NCBI GenBank assembly: GCA_030019105.1 | Contig: JASEGY010000002.1 | Span: 1-31,994, forward strand | DNA: 31,994 nt | From: a bacterium | GTDB lineage: Bacteria; UBA9089; JASEGY01 | Direction: 5' to 3' | In this document: positions 7,460 to 20,298 of the stretch, one piece after another | How the letters are laid out: every line of letters begins with the position of its first letter | How positions within the stretch are numbered: the first letter of the stretch is position 1 | Program-made: the position numbers and the translations under genes | Notes under the pieces: model-generated | Told to the model about the DNA's origin: nothing | What the model saw: the letters and a program-made list of their open reading frames with translations, nothing else | Database searches by the model: none

Positions 7460-8422
7460 ATGCAAGGGATAGAAGAAAAAAGGCTGATAAGATTTGATTG
7501 GGCCGCAAAGCATATCTTACGAGATAAATCAAACTTTGATATTTTAGAGGGATTTCTTGCGGCCCTTTTAGAGAAAGATATAACAATAATAAATTTACTT
7601 GAAAGTGAATCAAACCGGGAGGATGAAACCGATAAGTTTAACAGGGTTGATTTACTTACGGTTGATGATAAAGGTGAGTACATAATAATAGAGATACAAA
7701 ATGAGCGAGAAGTTCATTATCTGGAGAGGCTTTTATATGGAACATCAAAGCTGATTGTAGAGAACCTGAAGGTGGGAGAATCTTATAAAAAGATAAAGAA
7801 GGTAATATCAGTTAGCATATTATATTTTACATTAGGAGAAAAGGTTGATGATTATGTCTATTATGGAAATACGGAGTTTAGAGGGATACACACTAAGAAT
7901 CCATTAATTTTAAGGAGGAAAGAGAAAAAAACAATAAAGACAATAGAAACAAAAGAAACAAAAGATATATATCCGGAATATTATTTAATAGAGGTGGAAA
8001 AGTTTAAGGATGTAATACAAAGTGATTTAGATGAATGGATATATTTTTTAAAGAACGAGAAAATAAGAGATGATTTCAAGTCAAAAAATATAAAGAAAGT
8101 GAAAGAAAAGCTTGACATCCTGAAGATGAGCAAAGATGAAAAAAGGAGGTATGAGAGATATTTAACGAATCTGGCTATTGAGATTGATATAATTGAAGGT
8201 GCCAGAGAAGAAGGGATGGAAGAAGGAATAGAGAAAGGAATAGAGAAAGGAATAGAGAAAGGAATAGAAAAAGGAATAGAGAAAGGAATAGAAAAAGGAA
8301 TAGAAAAAGGGAGAAAAGAAACAGCGAGAAATATGATTAAGTTTGGAATGAGAATAGAGGATATTGCCAAGATTACAGATCTTACAATAAATGAGGTAGA
8401 AAAAGTTAAAGAAGAGGAGTGA
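7460..8422 (+). CDS. Rpn-family PD-(D/E)XK nuclease/putative transposase
   Basis: 320 residues of the recombination-promoting nuclease (PDDEXK_2) type. RFDWAAKHILRDKSNFDILEGFL opens the domain, and the nuclease core is VDLLTVDDKGEYIIIEIQNE (about residues 55-75), giving the D...E-x-Q metal site. A helical region follows. The C-terminus holds seven GIEK tetrapeptides from a 12-bp minisatellite (8225-8308), then GRKETARNMIKFGMRIEDIAKIT, the usual Rpn tail. The gene is AT-rich and uses ATA for isoleucine heavily, unlike its neighbours, which suggests transfer. AGGAGG precedes the ATG. Family members are linked to recombination, and some act in phage defence; the role here is unknown. Confidence 0.92.
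   Translation: MQGIEEKRLIRFDWAAKHILRDKSNFDILEGFLAALLEKDITIINLLESESNREDETDKFNRVDLLTVDDKGEYIIIEIQNEREVHYLERLLYGTSKLIVENLKVGESYKKIKKVISVSILYFTLGEKVDDYVYYGNTEFRGIHTKNPLILRRKEKKTIKTIETKETKDIYPEYYLIEVEKFKDVIQSDLDEWIYFLKNEKIRDDFKSKNIKKVKEKLDILKMSKDEKRRYERYLTNLAIEIDIIEGAREEGMEEGIEKGIEKGIEKGIEKGIEKGIEKGIEKGRKETARNMIKFGMRIEDIAKITDLTINEVEKVKEEE
8225..8308 (+). repeat. Seven 12-bp tandem repeats encoding GIEK
   Basis: Units of GGAATAGAGAAA, or GGAATAGAAAAA with a single G/A difference. They are in frame within the Rpn gene, so copy-number changes would lengthen or shorten the protein by four residues without a frameshift. Confidence 0.95.
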
Positions 8423-8553
8423 TGTTGGGAAGGGAGCGGTGGTGCCGAAAGTGCTTAAAAGTAAATATACTCAACCCGCTAAGCACTTCCCGCACCAATG
8501 TCCCCTATTAGACCTGACTTCTGACCTCTGACTTCTGTAAAGAGGGAGGAGAT
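8423..8553. other. Intergenic stretch with hairpin and CTGACTT heptamers
   Basis: An inverted pair AAGTGCTTA/TAAGCACTT (8449-8457 and 8480-8488) with a 22-base loop is followed by period-7 repeats of the CTGACTT/CTGACCT type at 8511-8537, just before the branching enzyme's Shine-Dalgarno (GGGAGGAG). No promoter could be assigned with confidence. Confidence 0.6.
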
Positions 8554-10266
8554 ATGAGTCAACCTTACGGAAACTTTGCTTTAGTCCTGCATGCCCATTT
8601 GCCTTATGTCATAGCCCATGTCAAGTGGCCGCACGGGATGGACTGGTTGAATGAGGCCGTGGCAGAGACTTATATTCCGCTTTTAAATGTTTTAAATAGG
8701 TTGGTTGATGAGGGTATTTCTCCTAAGTTGACTATCGGTATTAGTCCGATCCTGACCGAACAATTAGCTGATGACTCCTTTAAGGTTAAGTGTGTAAGTT
8801 ATATCCAGGATAAGATCAATGACGCCCTGTACAACCAGACGGAATTTAATCGATTCAATCGGCCTCAGATGATAGAGCTATCTAAATTTTGGGAGGATTA
8901 TTATACCCAAATTATGATAGACTTTAAAGAAAAATATGGAGCTGATCTGGTGGGGGCTTTCAAGAAACTTCAGGACGAAGGCCATATTGAGATCATAACC
9001 TGTGCGGCGACACACGGGTACCTTCCTCTGCTGAGCCAGGATGTGAGTGTTCAGGCCCAAATCAAGCATGGCGTGGCTAATTATACTCGTCATTATGAAT
9101 GTTCCCCGCGGGGAATCTGGCTGCCGGAGTGTGCCTATCGGCCAGGATATGAATGGACCCCACCCGTGGGAGAGAAAGCAGCTCCCCGTCTCCGTAAGGG
9201 GATAGAAGAATTTCTTAGTGAAAACCAGCTTGAATATTTCATTGCCGACTCCCATCTGGTAGTTGGGGGTAAAGCCCCTGGTGTGTATATTGACCGGTTT
9301 GAGGCCTTGCGAATTTGGTCTCAGTTTGAGAAAGAATATCAAGAGAGGCCGAAGGAGACAGATAAAAGCCCTCACGAGGTATACTTAGTCGGAGGCTCCT
9401 ATCTTGAGAGCAAGAAACCAGTGGCTGTCTTTACCCGTCACCCTGCGGCCGGCTTTAAGATTTGGCATGGAGAATCAGGGTACCCGGGAGATGGGTGGTA
9501 TCTTGACTTTCACAAGAAGCATTTCCCTGGTGGTCACAGGTACTGGCGTGAGACCTCTGCTGAATCTGATCCGGCTAATAAATATGAATATGAGCCTGAT
9601 AAGGCTAGAGAGAGTATCCCTGAAAATGCCGGCCAATTCAAGGGGCTGATTAAAGATCGACTCCGGGGATATTATGAAACTACCGGTAAACCTGGAATTC
9701 TTGTAGCTCCTTTCAATGCTGAACTCTTTGGTCACTGGTGGTTTGAAGGATCTGAGTGGCTTTATCACGTCTTAAAACAGGTGGCTCAAGATCCGGAGGT
9801 AGAGATGGCTACCTGTGGGAGTTATCTTGACCAAAATCCCCCTGCCCGGGTTATTTCCCTCCCTGAGGGCTCCTGGGGAGAAGGAGGGGGGCACTGGATA
9901 TGGCTGAATGAGCGGACAAAGTGGAGTTGGAAATATATCTATGAAGTTGAGATAGAGATGCAAGAATTGGTCGGAGAACTTGGCCAACGTAATGACAAAG
10001 AACTTCGCTCTATCCTCAAACAGGCTGCGAGGGAGCTTCTCTTGCTTCAATCATCTGACTGGCAGTTTTTGATCTCTACCTGGTCTGACCGTGACTATGC
10101 TGAGATGAGGCTGGTGGAACATTACCAGAATTTTAAACGTTTAGCTATAATGGCCCGCCGGTATAGTCGAGATGAGTGGATAGATCCGGGTGAGTGGAAT
10201 TTTTTGGGCTATTGCGAGGAAAGAAACCGGGCATTTGCCAATGTTGAGCCCCAGTGGTGGGCTTGA
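8554..10266 (+). CDS. GH57 family 1,4-alpha-glucan branching enzyme-like protein
   Basis: 570-residue cytoplasmic protein of the glycoside hydrolase 57/DUF1957 type, which forms alpha-1,6 branches in glycogen-like glucans. Conserved region 1 is HAHLPYV (His13, His15), and the nucleophile region is GIWLPECAYRPG with Glu192. The fourth region reads APFNAELFGHWWFEG, and the C-terminal helical domain (SSDWQFLISTWSDRDYAEMR) typical of branching enzymes is complete. The residue at 388 is Asn (codon AAT, 9715-9717), where the family's general acid/base is normally Asp, so activity is uncertain. ATG has GGGAGGAG upstream. It stands alone between the Rpn gene and the toxin-antitoxin-like pair, with no other glycogen gene near. 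Confidence 0.9.
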   Translation: MSQPYGNFALVLHAHLPYVIAHVKWPHGMDWLNEAVAETYIPLLNVLNRLVDEGISPKLTIGISPILTEQLADDSFKVKCVSYIQDKINDALYNQTEFNRFNRPQMIELSKFWEDYYTQIMIDFKEKYGADLVGAFKKLQDEGHIEIITCAATHGYLPLLSQDVSVQAQIKHGVANYTRHYECSPRGIWLPECAYRPGYEWTPPVGEKAAPRLRKGIEEFLSENQLEYFIADSHLVVGGKAPGVYIDRFEALRIWSQFEKEYQERPKETDKSPHEVYLVGGSYLESKKPVAVFTRHPAAGFKIWHGESGYPGDGWYLDFHKKHFPGGHRYWRETSAESDPANKYEYEPDKARESIPENAGQFKGLIKDRLRGYYETTGKPGILVAPFNAELFGHWWFEGSEWLYHVLKQVAQDPEVEMATCGSYLDQNPPARVISLPEGSWGEGGGHWIWLNERTKWSWKYIYEVEIEMQELVGELGQRNDKELRSILKQAARELLLLQSSDWQFLISTWSDRDYAEMRLVEHYQNFKRLAIMARRYSRDEWIDPGEWNFLGYCEERNRAFANVEPQWWA

Positions 10267-10270
10267 ATTA

Positions 10271-10288
10271 AGTTTCGAGTTTCGAGTT
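10271..10288. repeat. Short AGTTTCG heptamer repeat
   Basis: Two and a half copies of a 7-base unit (AGTTTCGAGTTTCGAGTT) start four bases after the branching-enzyme stop. The rest of the gap to 10407 contains a CCACGCTCTG sequence, also found at 23816, and no gene. Confidence 0.6.
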
Positions 10289-10407
10289 ACACCTCGTTTC
10301 CACGCTCTGTGTCTGATAAATATACTGCTGGTCTATCTTATGACGCAAAAGCGTTTTGCAGAGCATTTATTTCACATCCTTAGCCTTGATGCGGATCATT
10401 GAATAAA

Positions 10408-10629
10408 ATGGCTATCCATCCCAACAAGCATATTCGTGAGGCCCTGAAGTATGCAGAAGAGCAGGGCTGGACTATCAAGAAATCCAGCCCGCGTGCCCAT
10501 GCGTGGGGTGTCATTTACTGCCGGTTTGGCCACACAGAGTGCTGGATGGCAATTTACTCAACACCGAAGAACCCAGAGAAACACGCCCGTGATATTCGAA
10601 AAACAGTTGACCGATGTCGTGGTCATTAG
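10408..10629 (+). CDS. HicA-like small protein, first gene of a putative toxin-antitoxin pair
   Basis: A 73-residue basic protein: HPNKHIREALKYAEEQGW, then SSPRAHAWGVIYC, WMAIYSTP and HARDIRKTVDRC. It resembles a family of HicA-like small proteins that occur in pairs with a second small gene. The histidines and basic residues suit an RNA-binding toxin, but I infer this by resemblance only. ATG at 10408 is preferred over an in-frame TTG at 10399; neither has a strong Shine-Dalgarno. Base composition is more GC-rich than its neighbours, together with the next gene, suggesting joint transfer. The pair sits directly upstream of atpG. Confidence 0.7.
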   Translation: MAIHPNKHIREALKYAEEQGWTIKKSSPRAHAWGVIYCRFGHTECWMAIYSTPKNPEKHARDIRKTVDRCRGH

Positions 10630-10644
10630 CCGGAGGTGCAGAAT

Positions 10645-10908
10645 ATGCCCGAATACCGATTTAGCATGATCGTCGCTGCGTCACCAGGAACACACGAGGA
10701 TATCCTTGATATTGCGGATGCTCTGGGGAACAGGGGATGCACGGACGCGTCTATCCGTGGACACACTGAAGGTATGGAGCTGCTATTTGAGCGGACTGCC
10801 AATTCACTGCGGACCGCAATTACCTCCGCAATCTCGGACGTCGAAGGTAGCGGCTACCGTGTTTCACGCGTTGAATTGGAGCGCGAGGCCGTGCTGCAAG
10901 CGGCCTGA
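10645..10908 (+). CDS. Putative antitoxin-like partner of the HicA-like protein
   Basis: 87 residues. The pattern EYRFSMIVAASPGTHEDILDIADAL, then TDASIRGHTEGMELLFERTANSL, AITSAISDVEGSGYRVSRVE is that of a small alpha/beta family often found next to HicA-like genes. Some relatives carry a C-terminal helix-turn-helix, which is missing here: the protein ends at REAVLQAA. CGGAGG precedes ATG 10645 by eight bases; GTG at 10636 is a less likely start. It lies 15 bases after the HicA-like gene and 31 bases before atpG, so the module may drive or be driven with the ATP synthase genes. Confidence 0.65.
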   Translation: MPEYRFSMIVAASPGTHEDILDIADALGNRGCTDASIRGHTEGMELLFERTANSLRTAITSAISDVEGSGYRVSRVELEREAVLQAA

Positions 10909-10939
10909 CGCACAGACAAAACTAAAAAGGAGAATAGCT

Positions 10940-11824
10940 ATGGCTATGATACGAAACATCAAGAGCCGGATTAAGGCCATCAAGAATACCAGCCAAATTA
11001 CCCGGACAATGATGCTGGTAGCCGCCGCTAAAATGAATAAAGCCCATAATGCCGTTAAGGCTGCCAGGCCATACTCCTATGATCTTCAGCGGATTATGGC
11101 TAATTTAGCCCTGAGAGCAGAACGGGATATTCATCCTCTCTTAGCTGAAAGAGAGGTGAAAAAGGCGGGTCTGGTTATCCTTACCTCAAACAGGGGGTTA
11201 TGCGGCGCCTTTAATTCCAATGTGGTCAAAAGGGCAGTTGCTTACTTGCAAGAGTCTTCCTGTCCGGCCACGATGATGACCATCGGCCGAAGAGGTAACT
11301 TGATCTTTTCTAGGAGAGATGTGGAGATTGGAGATTTTTATTTAATGCCTGAGCCGGTTAGGTTTGAGGCCGCAGACAAAGTTGAGTCAGGAGACAAAAT
11401 TGGGTCAGCAGACGAAATAGGGACTCAAATTATTGAGCGCTTTTTAGATGGAACCTGGGATGCGGTGGATGTGATCTATAATAAAGCCGCTTCTACCTTT
11501 AAGCAAGAAATTACCCTGGAGAGGCTGCTGCCTTTAACGCCGGCTGAGAGAGAAACAAAGTATCTGACTGATTATCTATACGAGCCTTCCGCCGGGGCAA
11601 TCCTCGAATCCATTTTGGTCAGACACATCAAGACCCAAATCTACCGGATGATGTTAGAATCAGTAGCCTCAGAGCATTCCGCCCGCATGGTATCTATGGA
11701 TAGCGCCACTAAGAATGCAAAAAAGATGATTGACCACCTCTTGCTTTCCTTCAACCGGGCCAGGCAGGCATCTGTTACTAAGGAAGTAACCGAGATCGTA
11801 GGCGGCATGGAGGCGCTTAAATAG
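10940..11824 (+). CDS. atpG: ATP synthase F1 gamma subunit
   Basis: The 294-residue central rotor shaft of F1, turning inside the alpha-beta ring at the membrane. The N-terminal coiled coil MAMIRNIKSRIKAIKNTSQI and TMMLVAAAKMNKA, the mid-domain TSNRGLCGAFNSN, and the C-terminal MDSATKNAKKMI with LSFNRARQASVTKEVTEIVGG are all present. AAAGGAG precedes the ATG at 10940. A tandem 18-bp repeat (11372-11422) inserts the residues ADKVESGDKIGSADEIG in a loop. atpA, which normally precedes atpG, is missing from upstream, and atpD is separated from it by 1.3 kb of toxin-antitoxin genes. The stop TAG overlaps the next start by one base. Confidence 0.97.
   Translation: MAMIRNIKSRIKAIKNTSQITRTMMLVAAAKMNKAHNAVKAARPYSYDLQRIMANLALRAERDIHPLLAEREVKKAGLVILTSNRGLCGAFNSNVVKRAVAYLQESSCPATMMTIGRRGNLIFSRRDVEIGDFYLMPEPVRFEAADKVESGDKIGSADEIGTQIIERFLDGTWDAVDVIYNKAASTFKQEITLERLLPLTPAERETKYLTDYLYEPSAGAILESILVRHIKTQIYRMMLESVASEHSARMVSMDSATKNAKKMIDHLLLSFNRARQASVTKEVTEIVGGMEALK
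11372..11422 (+). repeat. 18-bp tandem repeat inside atpG, nearly three copies
   Basis: Copies at 11372-11389, 11390-11407 and 11408-11422 follow the pattern GAGACAAAATTGGGTCA with small changes. It is in frame, encoding three similar six-residue blocks in a loop of the gamma subunit's Rossmann-like domain. Confidence 0.85.
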
Positions 11825-12240
11825 TGACAACTGAACAAATAATACATATCCTGAAAAAGACTTTTCCCTCAGATGAGGAGGTGTTATTTGCCTACCTCTA
11901 TGGTTCTTATGCCACGGAGACTTTTTATCCGGGAAGTGATGTCGATGTAGCGATTTGTTTGAGGCCGTCAACTACGCAGCATTATCTGGAAAAGGAAACT
12001 CAATTAGGGGGAGAGTTGCAGGTGCAGCTTCACTCAGATGATATTGATCTGAGAATCCTGAATGTCCTGCCTCTGCTTTTGAAATATCGAGTCCTTAAAG
12101 AGGGAATTCTTATCTTTTCAAGAGATGAACAAGCACGGGTTGATTTTGATACCGAAGTGATGAATGATTTTTTAGAGATGAAGCCCTATTTTGAGGAGTA
12201 TGACAGAATGCTTGCGGAGCGAATAAGAGCGGGTGTGTAA
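11824..12240 (+). CDS. mntA: MNT-domain nucleotidyltransferase (MntA-type antitoxin)
   Basis: 138 residues with the minimal nucleotidyltransferase signature GS-x10-DxD seen as GSYATETFYPGSDVDVAI (about residues 29-46) and a third acidic residue in DDIDLRIL. In studied MntA/HepT pairs the MNT protein inactivates its HEPN partner by adding AMP to a tyrosine. The partner lies directly downstream with no gap. The start is GTG at 11824, overlapping the atpG stop by one base, so translation is coupled to atpG. The whole group 11824-13176 interrupts the usual atpG-atpD order. Confidence 0.9.
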   Translation: MTTEQIIHILKKTFPSDEEVLFAYLYGSYATETFYPGSDVDVAICLRPSTTQHYLEKETQLGGELQVQLHSDDIDLRILNVLPLLLKYRVLKEGILIFSRDEQARVDFDTEVMNDFLEMKPYFEEYDRMLAERIRAGV

Positions 12241-12690
12241 ATGGAAAGAAAAGACCTGGTCAGGAAAGAGCGGATAAAGGAGTATCTTGATAATATTGAA
12301 AAACAGATGGATGATATTAGGTCAATTGAGATTCCTTCCAGGGACTTTTTCTTAGACCTCCGGAATACAATTTATATCAAGGCGGTAAAGTATAGTTTAG
12401 CTTGTGCTATCCAGGATGTAACCCGTATCTGTCTTCATATCGCCTCTACTCTGGGGTTGTGGAAGGTAAGGGAAAGCAATACCGAAGCTATTCTGGCCTT
12501 AGGGGAGACAGGAATAATCCCTAAAGAATTTGCTGAGAGAATAAAGATGTGGCCTGGTTTTAGAAATCGGATAATTCATGATTATTTGCCTAATGAATTT
12601 GATGCAGAGAGGCTTTTTGACAGTATCCAAAATCTTGATGATTTCAAGAGATTTTCGAGGTTCATTCAGGAGTGGATGCTTAATGAGTGA
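12241..12690 (+). CDS. hepT: HEPN-domain ribonuclease (HepT-type toxin)
   Basis: 149 residues, mostly helical. The active-site motif RNRIIHDY (RX4HXY) is intact: Arg and His form the RNase site, and the Tyr is the residue AMPylated by the MNT partner in known systems. The gene begins at the base after the mntA stop. Its end overlaps the following helix-turn-helix gene by eight bases (ATGAGTGA). Length and motif suggest an intact toxin. No Shine-Dalgarno of its own is obvious, in keeping with translational coupling through the group. Confidence 0.9.
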   Translation: MERKDLVRKERIKEYLDNIEKQMDDIRSIEIPSRDFFLDLRNTIYIKAVKYSLACAIQDVTRICLHIASTLGLWKVRESNTEAILALGETGIIPKEFAERIKMWPGFRNRIIHDYLPNEFDAERLFDSIQNLDDFKRFSRFIQEWMLNE

Positions 12691-12958
12691 AGCTTTTGAA
12701 AGTATCAAGCGTGGTCTTGAAGAAGCCATACAATATGCCGAAGGGAATACTCAATCTGCACGTACTCATTTACCTGCTATGGTAGATGTAAAAGCTGTTC
12801 GTCAAAAAATAGGACTGACGCAAGCTGAGTTTGCTACTACACTTGGCGTTGGATTGGGGACACTTCAATGCTGGGAACGTGGTGTCCGTGAGCCACGTGG
12901 CCCAGCATTGGTTCTTCTCAATTTGGTTTCAAAGGAACCACAAACTATATTAAATTAA
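12683..12958 (+). CDS. NadS-like helix-turn-helix protein (antitoxin-type regulator)
   Basis: 91 residues with an XRE-type helix-turn-helix: VKAVRQKIGLTQAEFATTLG then VGLGTLQCWERGVREPRGPA, followed by LVLLNLVSKEPQTIL. This is the pattern of NadS/HigA-type antitoxins, which normally partner a RelE/HigB-type toxin; none is present here. ATG at 12683 overlaps the hepT end. It may be left over from a second module, or have been recruited to regulate the mntA/hepT genes. Longer starts at 12578 lie in hepT and are rejected. Confidence 0.85.
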   Translation: MSEAFESIKRGLEEAIQYAEGNTQSARTHLPAMVDVKAVRQKIGLTQAEFATTLGVGLGTLQCWERGVREPRGPALVLLNLVSKEPQTILN

Positions 12959-12975
12959 AGGTGCTACCACGATAA

Positions 12976-14823
<1,848 letters not shown>

Positions 14824-14853
14824 CTCGGGACAATTTAGTAAATTAGGTTGTTG

Positions 14854-15007
14854 TATAGCTCTTAAGATAAATATTTTGGGGTAAGCGAATTCAAGACAGG
14901 TTATGTAGCTTTCGGAGTTAATCCTTTAGGATTTCATTAGTTATGAAAGGCTAAAGCCTAAACTCCAAAGGATAACCAACCCCAAAATCTTTTTCATGAA
15001 GTCTATA
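14854..15007 (+). repeat. TATAG-ended 150-bp palindromic element, copy A
   Basis: It starts TATAGCTCTTAAG and ends CTATA, with inner arms TTTTGGGG and CCCCAAAA. A central palindromic core runs from GGAGTTAATCC to AAACTCC (near 14916-14968). TA lies at both edges, as expected for a TA target duplication. It has no coding capacity. Confidence 0.85.
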
Positions 15008-15084
15008 GGTTGTAAGTTGTAGGTTGAGCGGCAGTCTACGGCGTGTCGATTAACCTACAACCTACAACCTACAACTTACAACCT
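15007..15084. repeat. TTGTAGG heptamer hairpin
   Basis: The left arm (15007-15026) and right arm (15065-15084) are perfect 20-base reverse complements, built from TTGTAGG-type heptamers. A further run of CCTACAA heptamers lies just inside the right arm. It directly follows copy A of the TATAG element, upstream of the TPR gene. Confidence 0.85.
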
Positions 15085-15140
15085 GCCACTGTCGAGTGTC
15101 CCCCGAAATATTGAGAAGATACAGCCGAGAGGGTGCGTAA

Positions 15141-18060
<2,920 letters not shown>

Positions 18061-18062
18061 AT

Positions 18063-18263
18063 ATGGGAAGAAGTTTGTCCATCGATTATAGAGAAGATAA
18101 AGATAAAAAAGAATGGAAGATTGAAGTTGACCACCCTGACGTGAAAGACGTCCCTTCAATAATTAACAGCATTACTAAGTCTAACTTGGAAAATAATGAA
18201 GCGAATAAAAGACTCCTTCCTCAGATAGTTCAGTATGTTGTAGAAGGAGTGAAAAAGTTGTAA
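18063..18263 (+). CDS. Small hypothetical protein after enolase
   Basis: 66 residues, hydrophilic, with DYREDKDKKEWKIEVDHPDV and a helical C-terminal half. I do not recognise a family. It begins two bases after the eno stop, with GGGGAGAGG in the eno end as a possible ribosome site, so it is probably co-translated. No matching toxin is immediately attached; the next genes form a MazEF-like pair. It may be a real small gene or an inserted remnant. Confidence 0.55.
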   Translation: MGRSLSIDYREDKDKKEWKIEVDHPDVKDVPSIINSITKSNLENNEANKRLLPQIVQYVVEGVKKL

Positions 18264-18287
18264 GTGAAGCATGCGAGGTGATGTAAT

Positions 18288-18521
18288 ATGTTGCCAAGTG
18301 TCAAAGGGCGATTTGAAGTGGGGCAGATTATTCTCAATGAGGTTCTAAATCTCAAGCAGGCAGAAGTAATTGTCACCTTTCTTCTTCCTGAGTCCAGTGA
18401 AGATGTAGATATGCCCTCCTTGGGAATATCAAAAAGCATGGCTGCGGAAGCCCGTTACCAAATGAGTGGGTTTGAAGAGGACTGGAACGCCCCCGGGATG
18501 GATGCTTATGACAAATTATAG
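18288..18521 (+). CDS. MazE/PemI-like antitoxin
   Basis: 77 residues. The C-terminal part SKSMAAEARYQMSGFEEDWNAPGMDAYD is typical of small antitoxins encoded just ahead of PemK/MazF toxins, and the next gene is such a toxin, overlapping by 14 bases. GAGGTGATG precedes the ATG at moderate spacing. The N-terminal half is probably the DNA-binding or dimer region, but no clear motif is seen. Confidence 0.78.
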   Translation: MLPSVKGRFEVGQIILNEVLNLKQAEVIVTFLLPESSEDVDMPSLGISKSMAAEARYQMSGFEEDWNAPGMDAYDKL

Positions 18522-18900
18522 TCGTGGGGATGTGATATTAACTTTGTTTCCTAATGCAGACCTTGTGACTGCCAAGAAGCGTCCGGCAGTAATTGTTCAG
18601 GCTACAGGGTTAAATACGGGGCTTCCTCAAATTGTTATCTGTGCTATCACCACTAACTTTGCCAGGCGGGGGCAGCCCTTCCGGTTGTTTGTAGCCAAAG
18701 ATTCTCCTGAGGGGCAAGCATCCGGAATTATATCAGACTCAGTGATAATGACAGACTGTTTAGCCACAGTTCGTCTTGAATTTACCTACCGGAAGATTGG
18801 GGTAATGACGGCAGCAGTAATGGAAAAGCGGGATGGTTCACCTTACTGTGAAAGCTTGCGGCTAAAAATTATCATTAACTTTCCGGAGTTAATCCTTTAG
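18508..18900 (+). CDS. MazF/PemK-like toxin with repeat-derived C-terminus
   Basis: About 130 residues. SRGDVILTLFPNADLVTAKKRPAVIVQ opens the domain and matches the PemK/MazF endoribonuclease fold; VICAITTNFARRG and SDSVIMTDCLATVRLE follow. ATG at 18508 is preferred, with ATG 18502 also possible; both lie in the antitoxin gene. The last residues (FPELIL) and the stop codon come from a palindromic repeat that begins near 18889, so the native end has been cut off. Whether the toxin still works is unclear. The pair sits between eno and gap. Confidence 0.85.
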   Translation: MTNYSRGDVILTLFPNADLVTAKKRPAVIVQATGLNTGLPQIVICAITTNFARRGQPFRLFVAKDSPEGQASGIISDSVIMTDCLATVRLEFTYRKIGVMTAAVMEKRDGSPYCESLRLKIIINFPELIL

Positions 18901-18988
18901 GATTTCATTAGTTATGAAAGGCTAAAGCCTAAACTCCAGAAAGAACGCAAGGTTTCACAAGAAAATGGACGATTTTTGAACCGTCCCG
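18886..18988. repeat. Palindromic core (copy E) followed by one end of the 165-bp element
   Basis: 18886-18943 holds the GGAGTTAATCC...AAACTCC core of the TATAG elements, flanked by CTTTC/GAAAG but without their outer arms. 18950-18988 is the reverse complement of 27686-27722 with small differences, ending CCGTCCC, so it is one end of the 165-bp element. The rest of the gap to 19149 shows no gene. Confidence 0.7.
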
Positions 18989-19065
18989 GAAAAGCTTGAT
19001 GCAGCCTTGAAAATCGTTCTCGGCTTATCTGACCATCGTCATTGACTGATCGCTCCTCAACCTAA

Positions 19066-20290
<1,225 letters not shown>

Positions 20291-20298
20291 GAGGGCCT

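Noticed and set aside
7981..8370. 129-residue open frame on the minus strand opposite the Rpn gene
   Set aside because: It is the mirror of the GIEK minisatellite (repeated IPFS), with no ribosome site; the plus-strand frame has clear family motifs.
8878..9375. 165-residue open frame on the minus strand inside the GH57 gene
   Set aside because: No family pattern or ribosome site, and the opposite strand is a well-supported enzyme.
14916..14968. Palindromic core as an intrinsic terminator for atpC
   Set aside because: It lacks a following T-run, and the same core occurs inside and beside genes in both orientations as part of mobile repeats.
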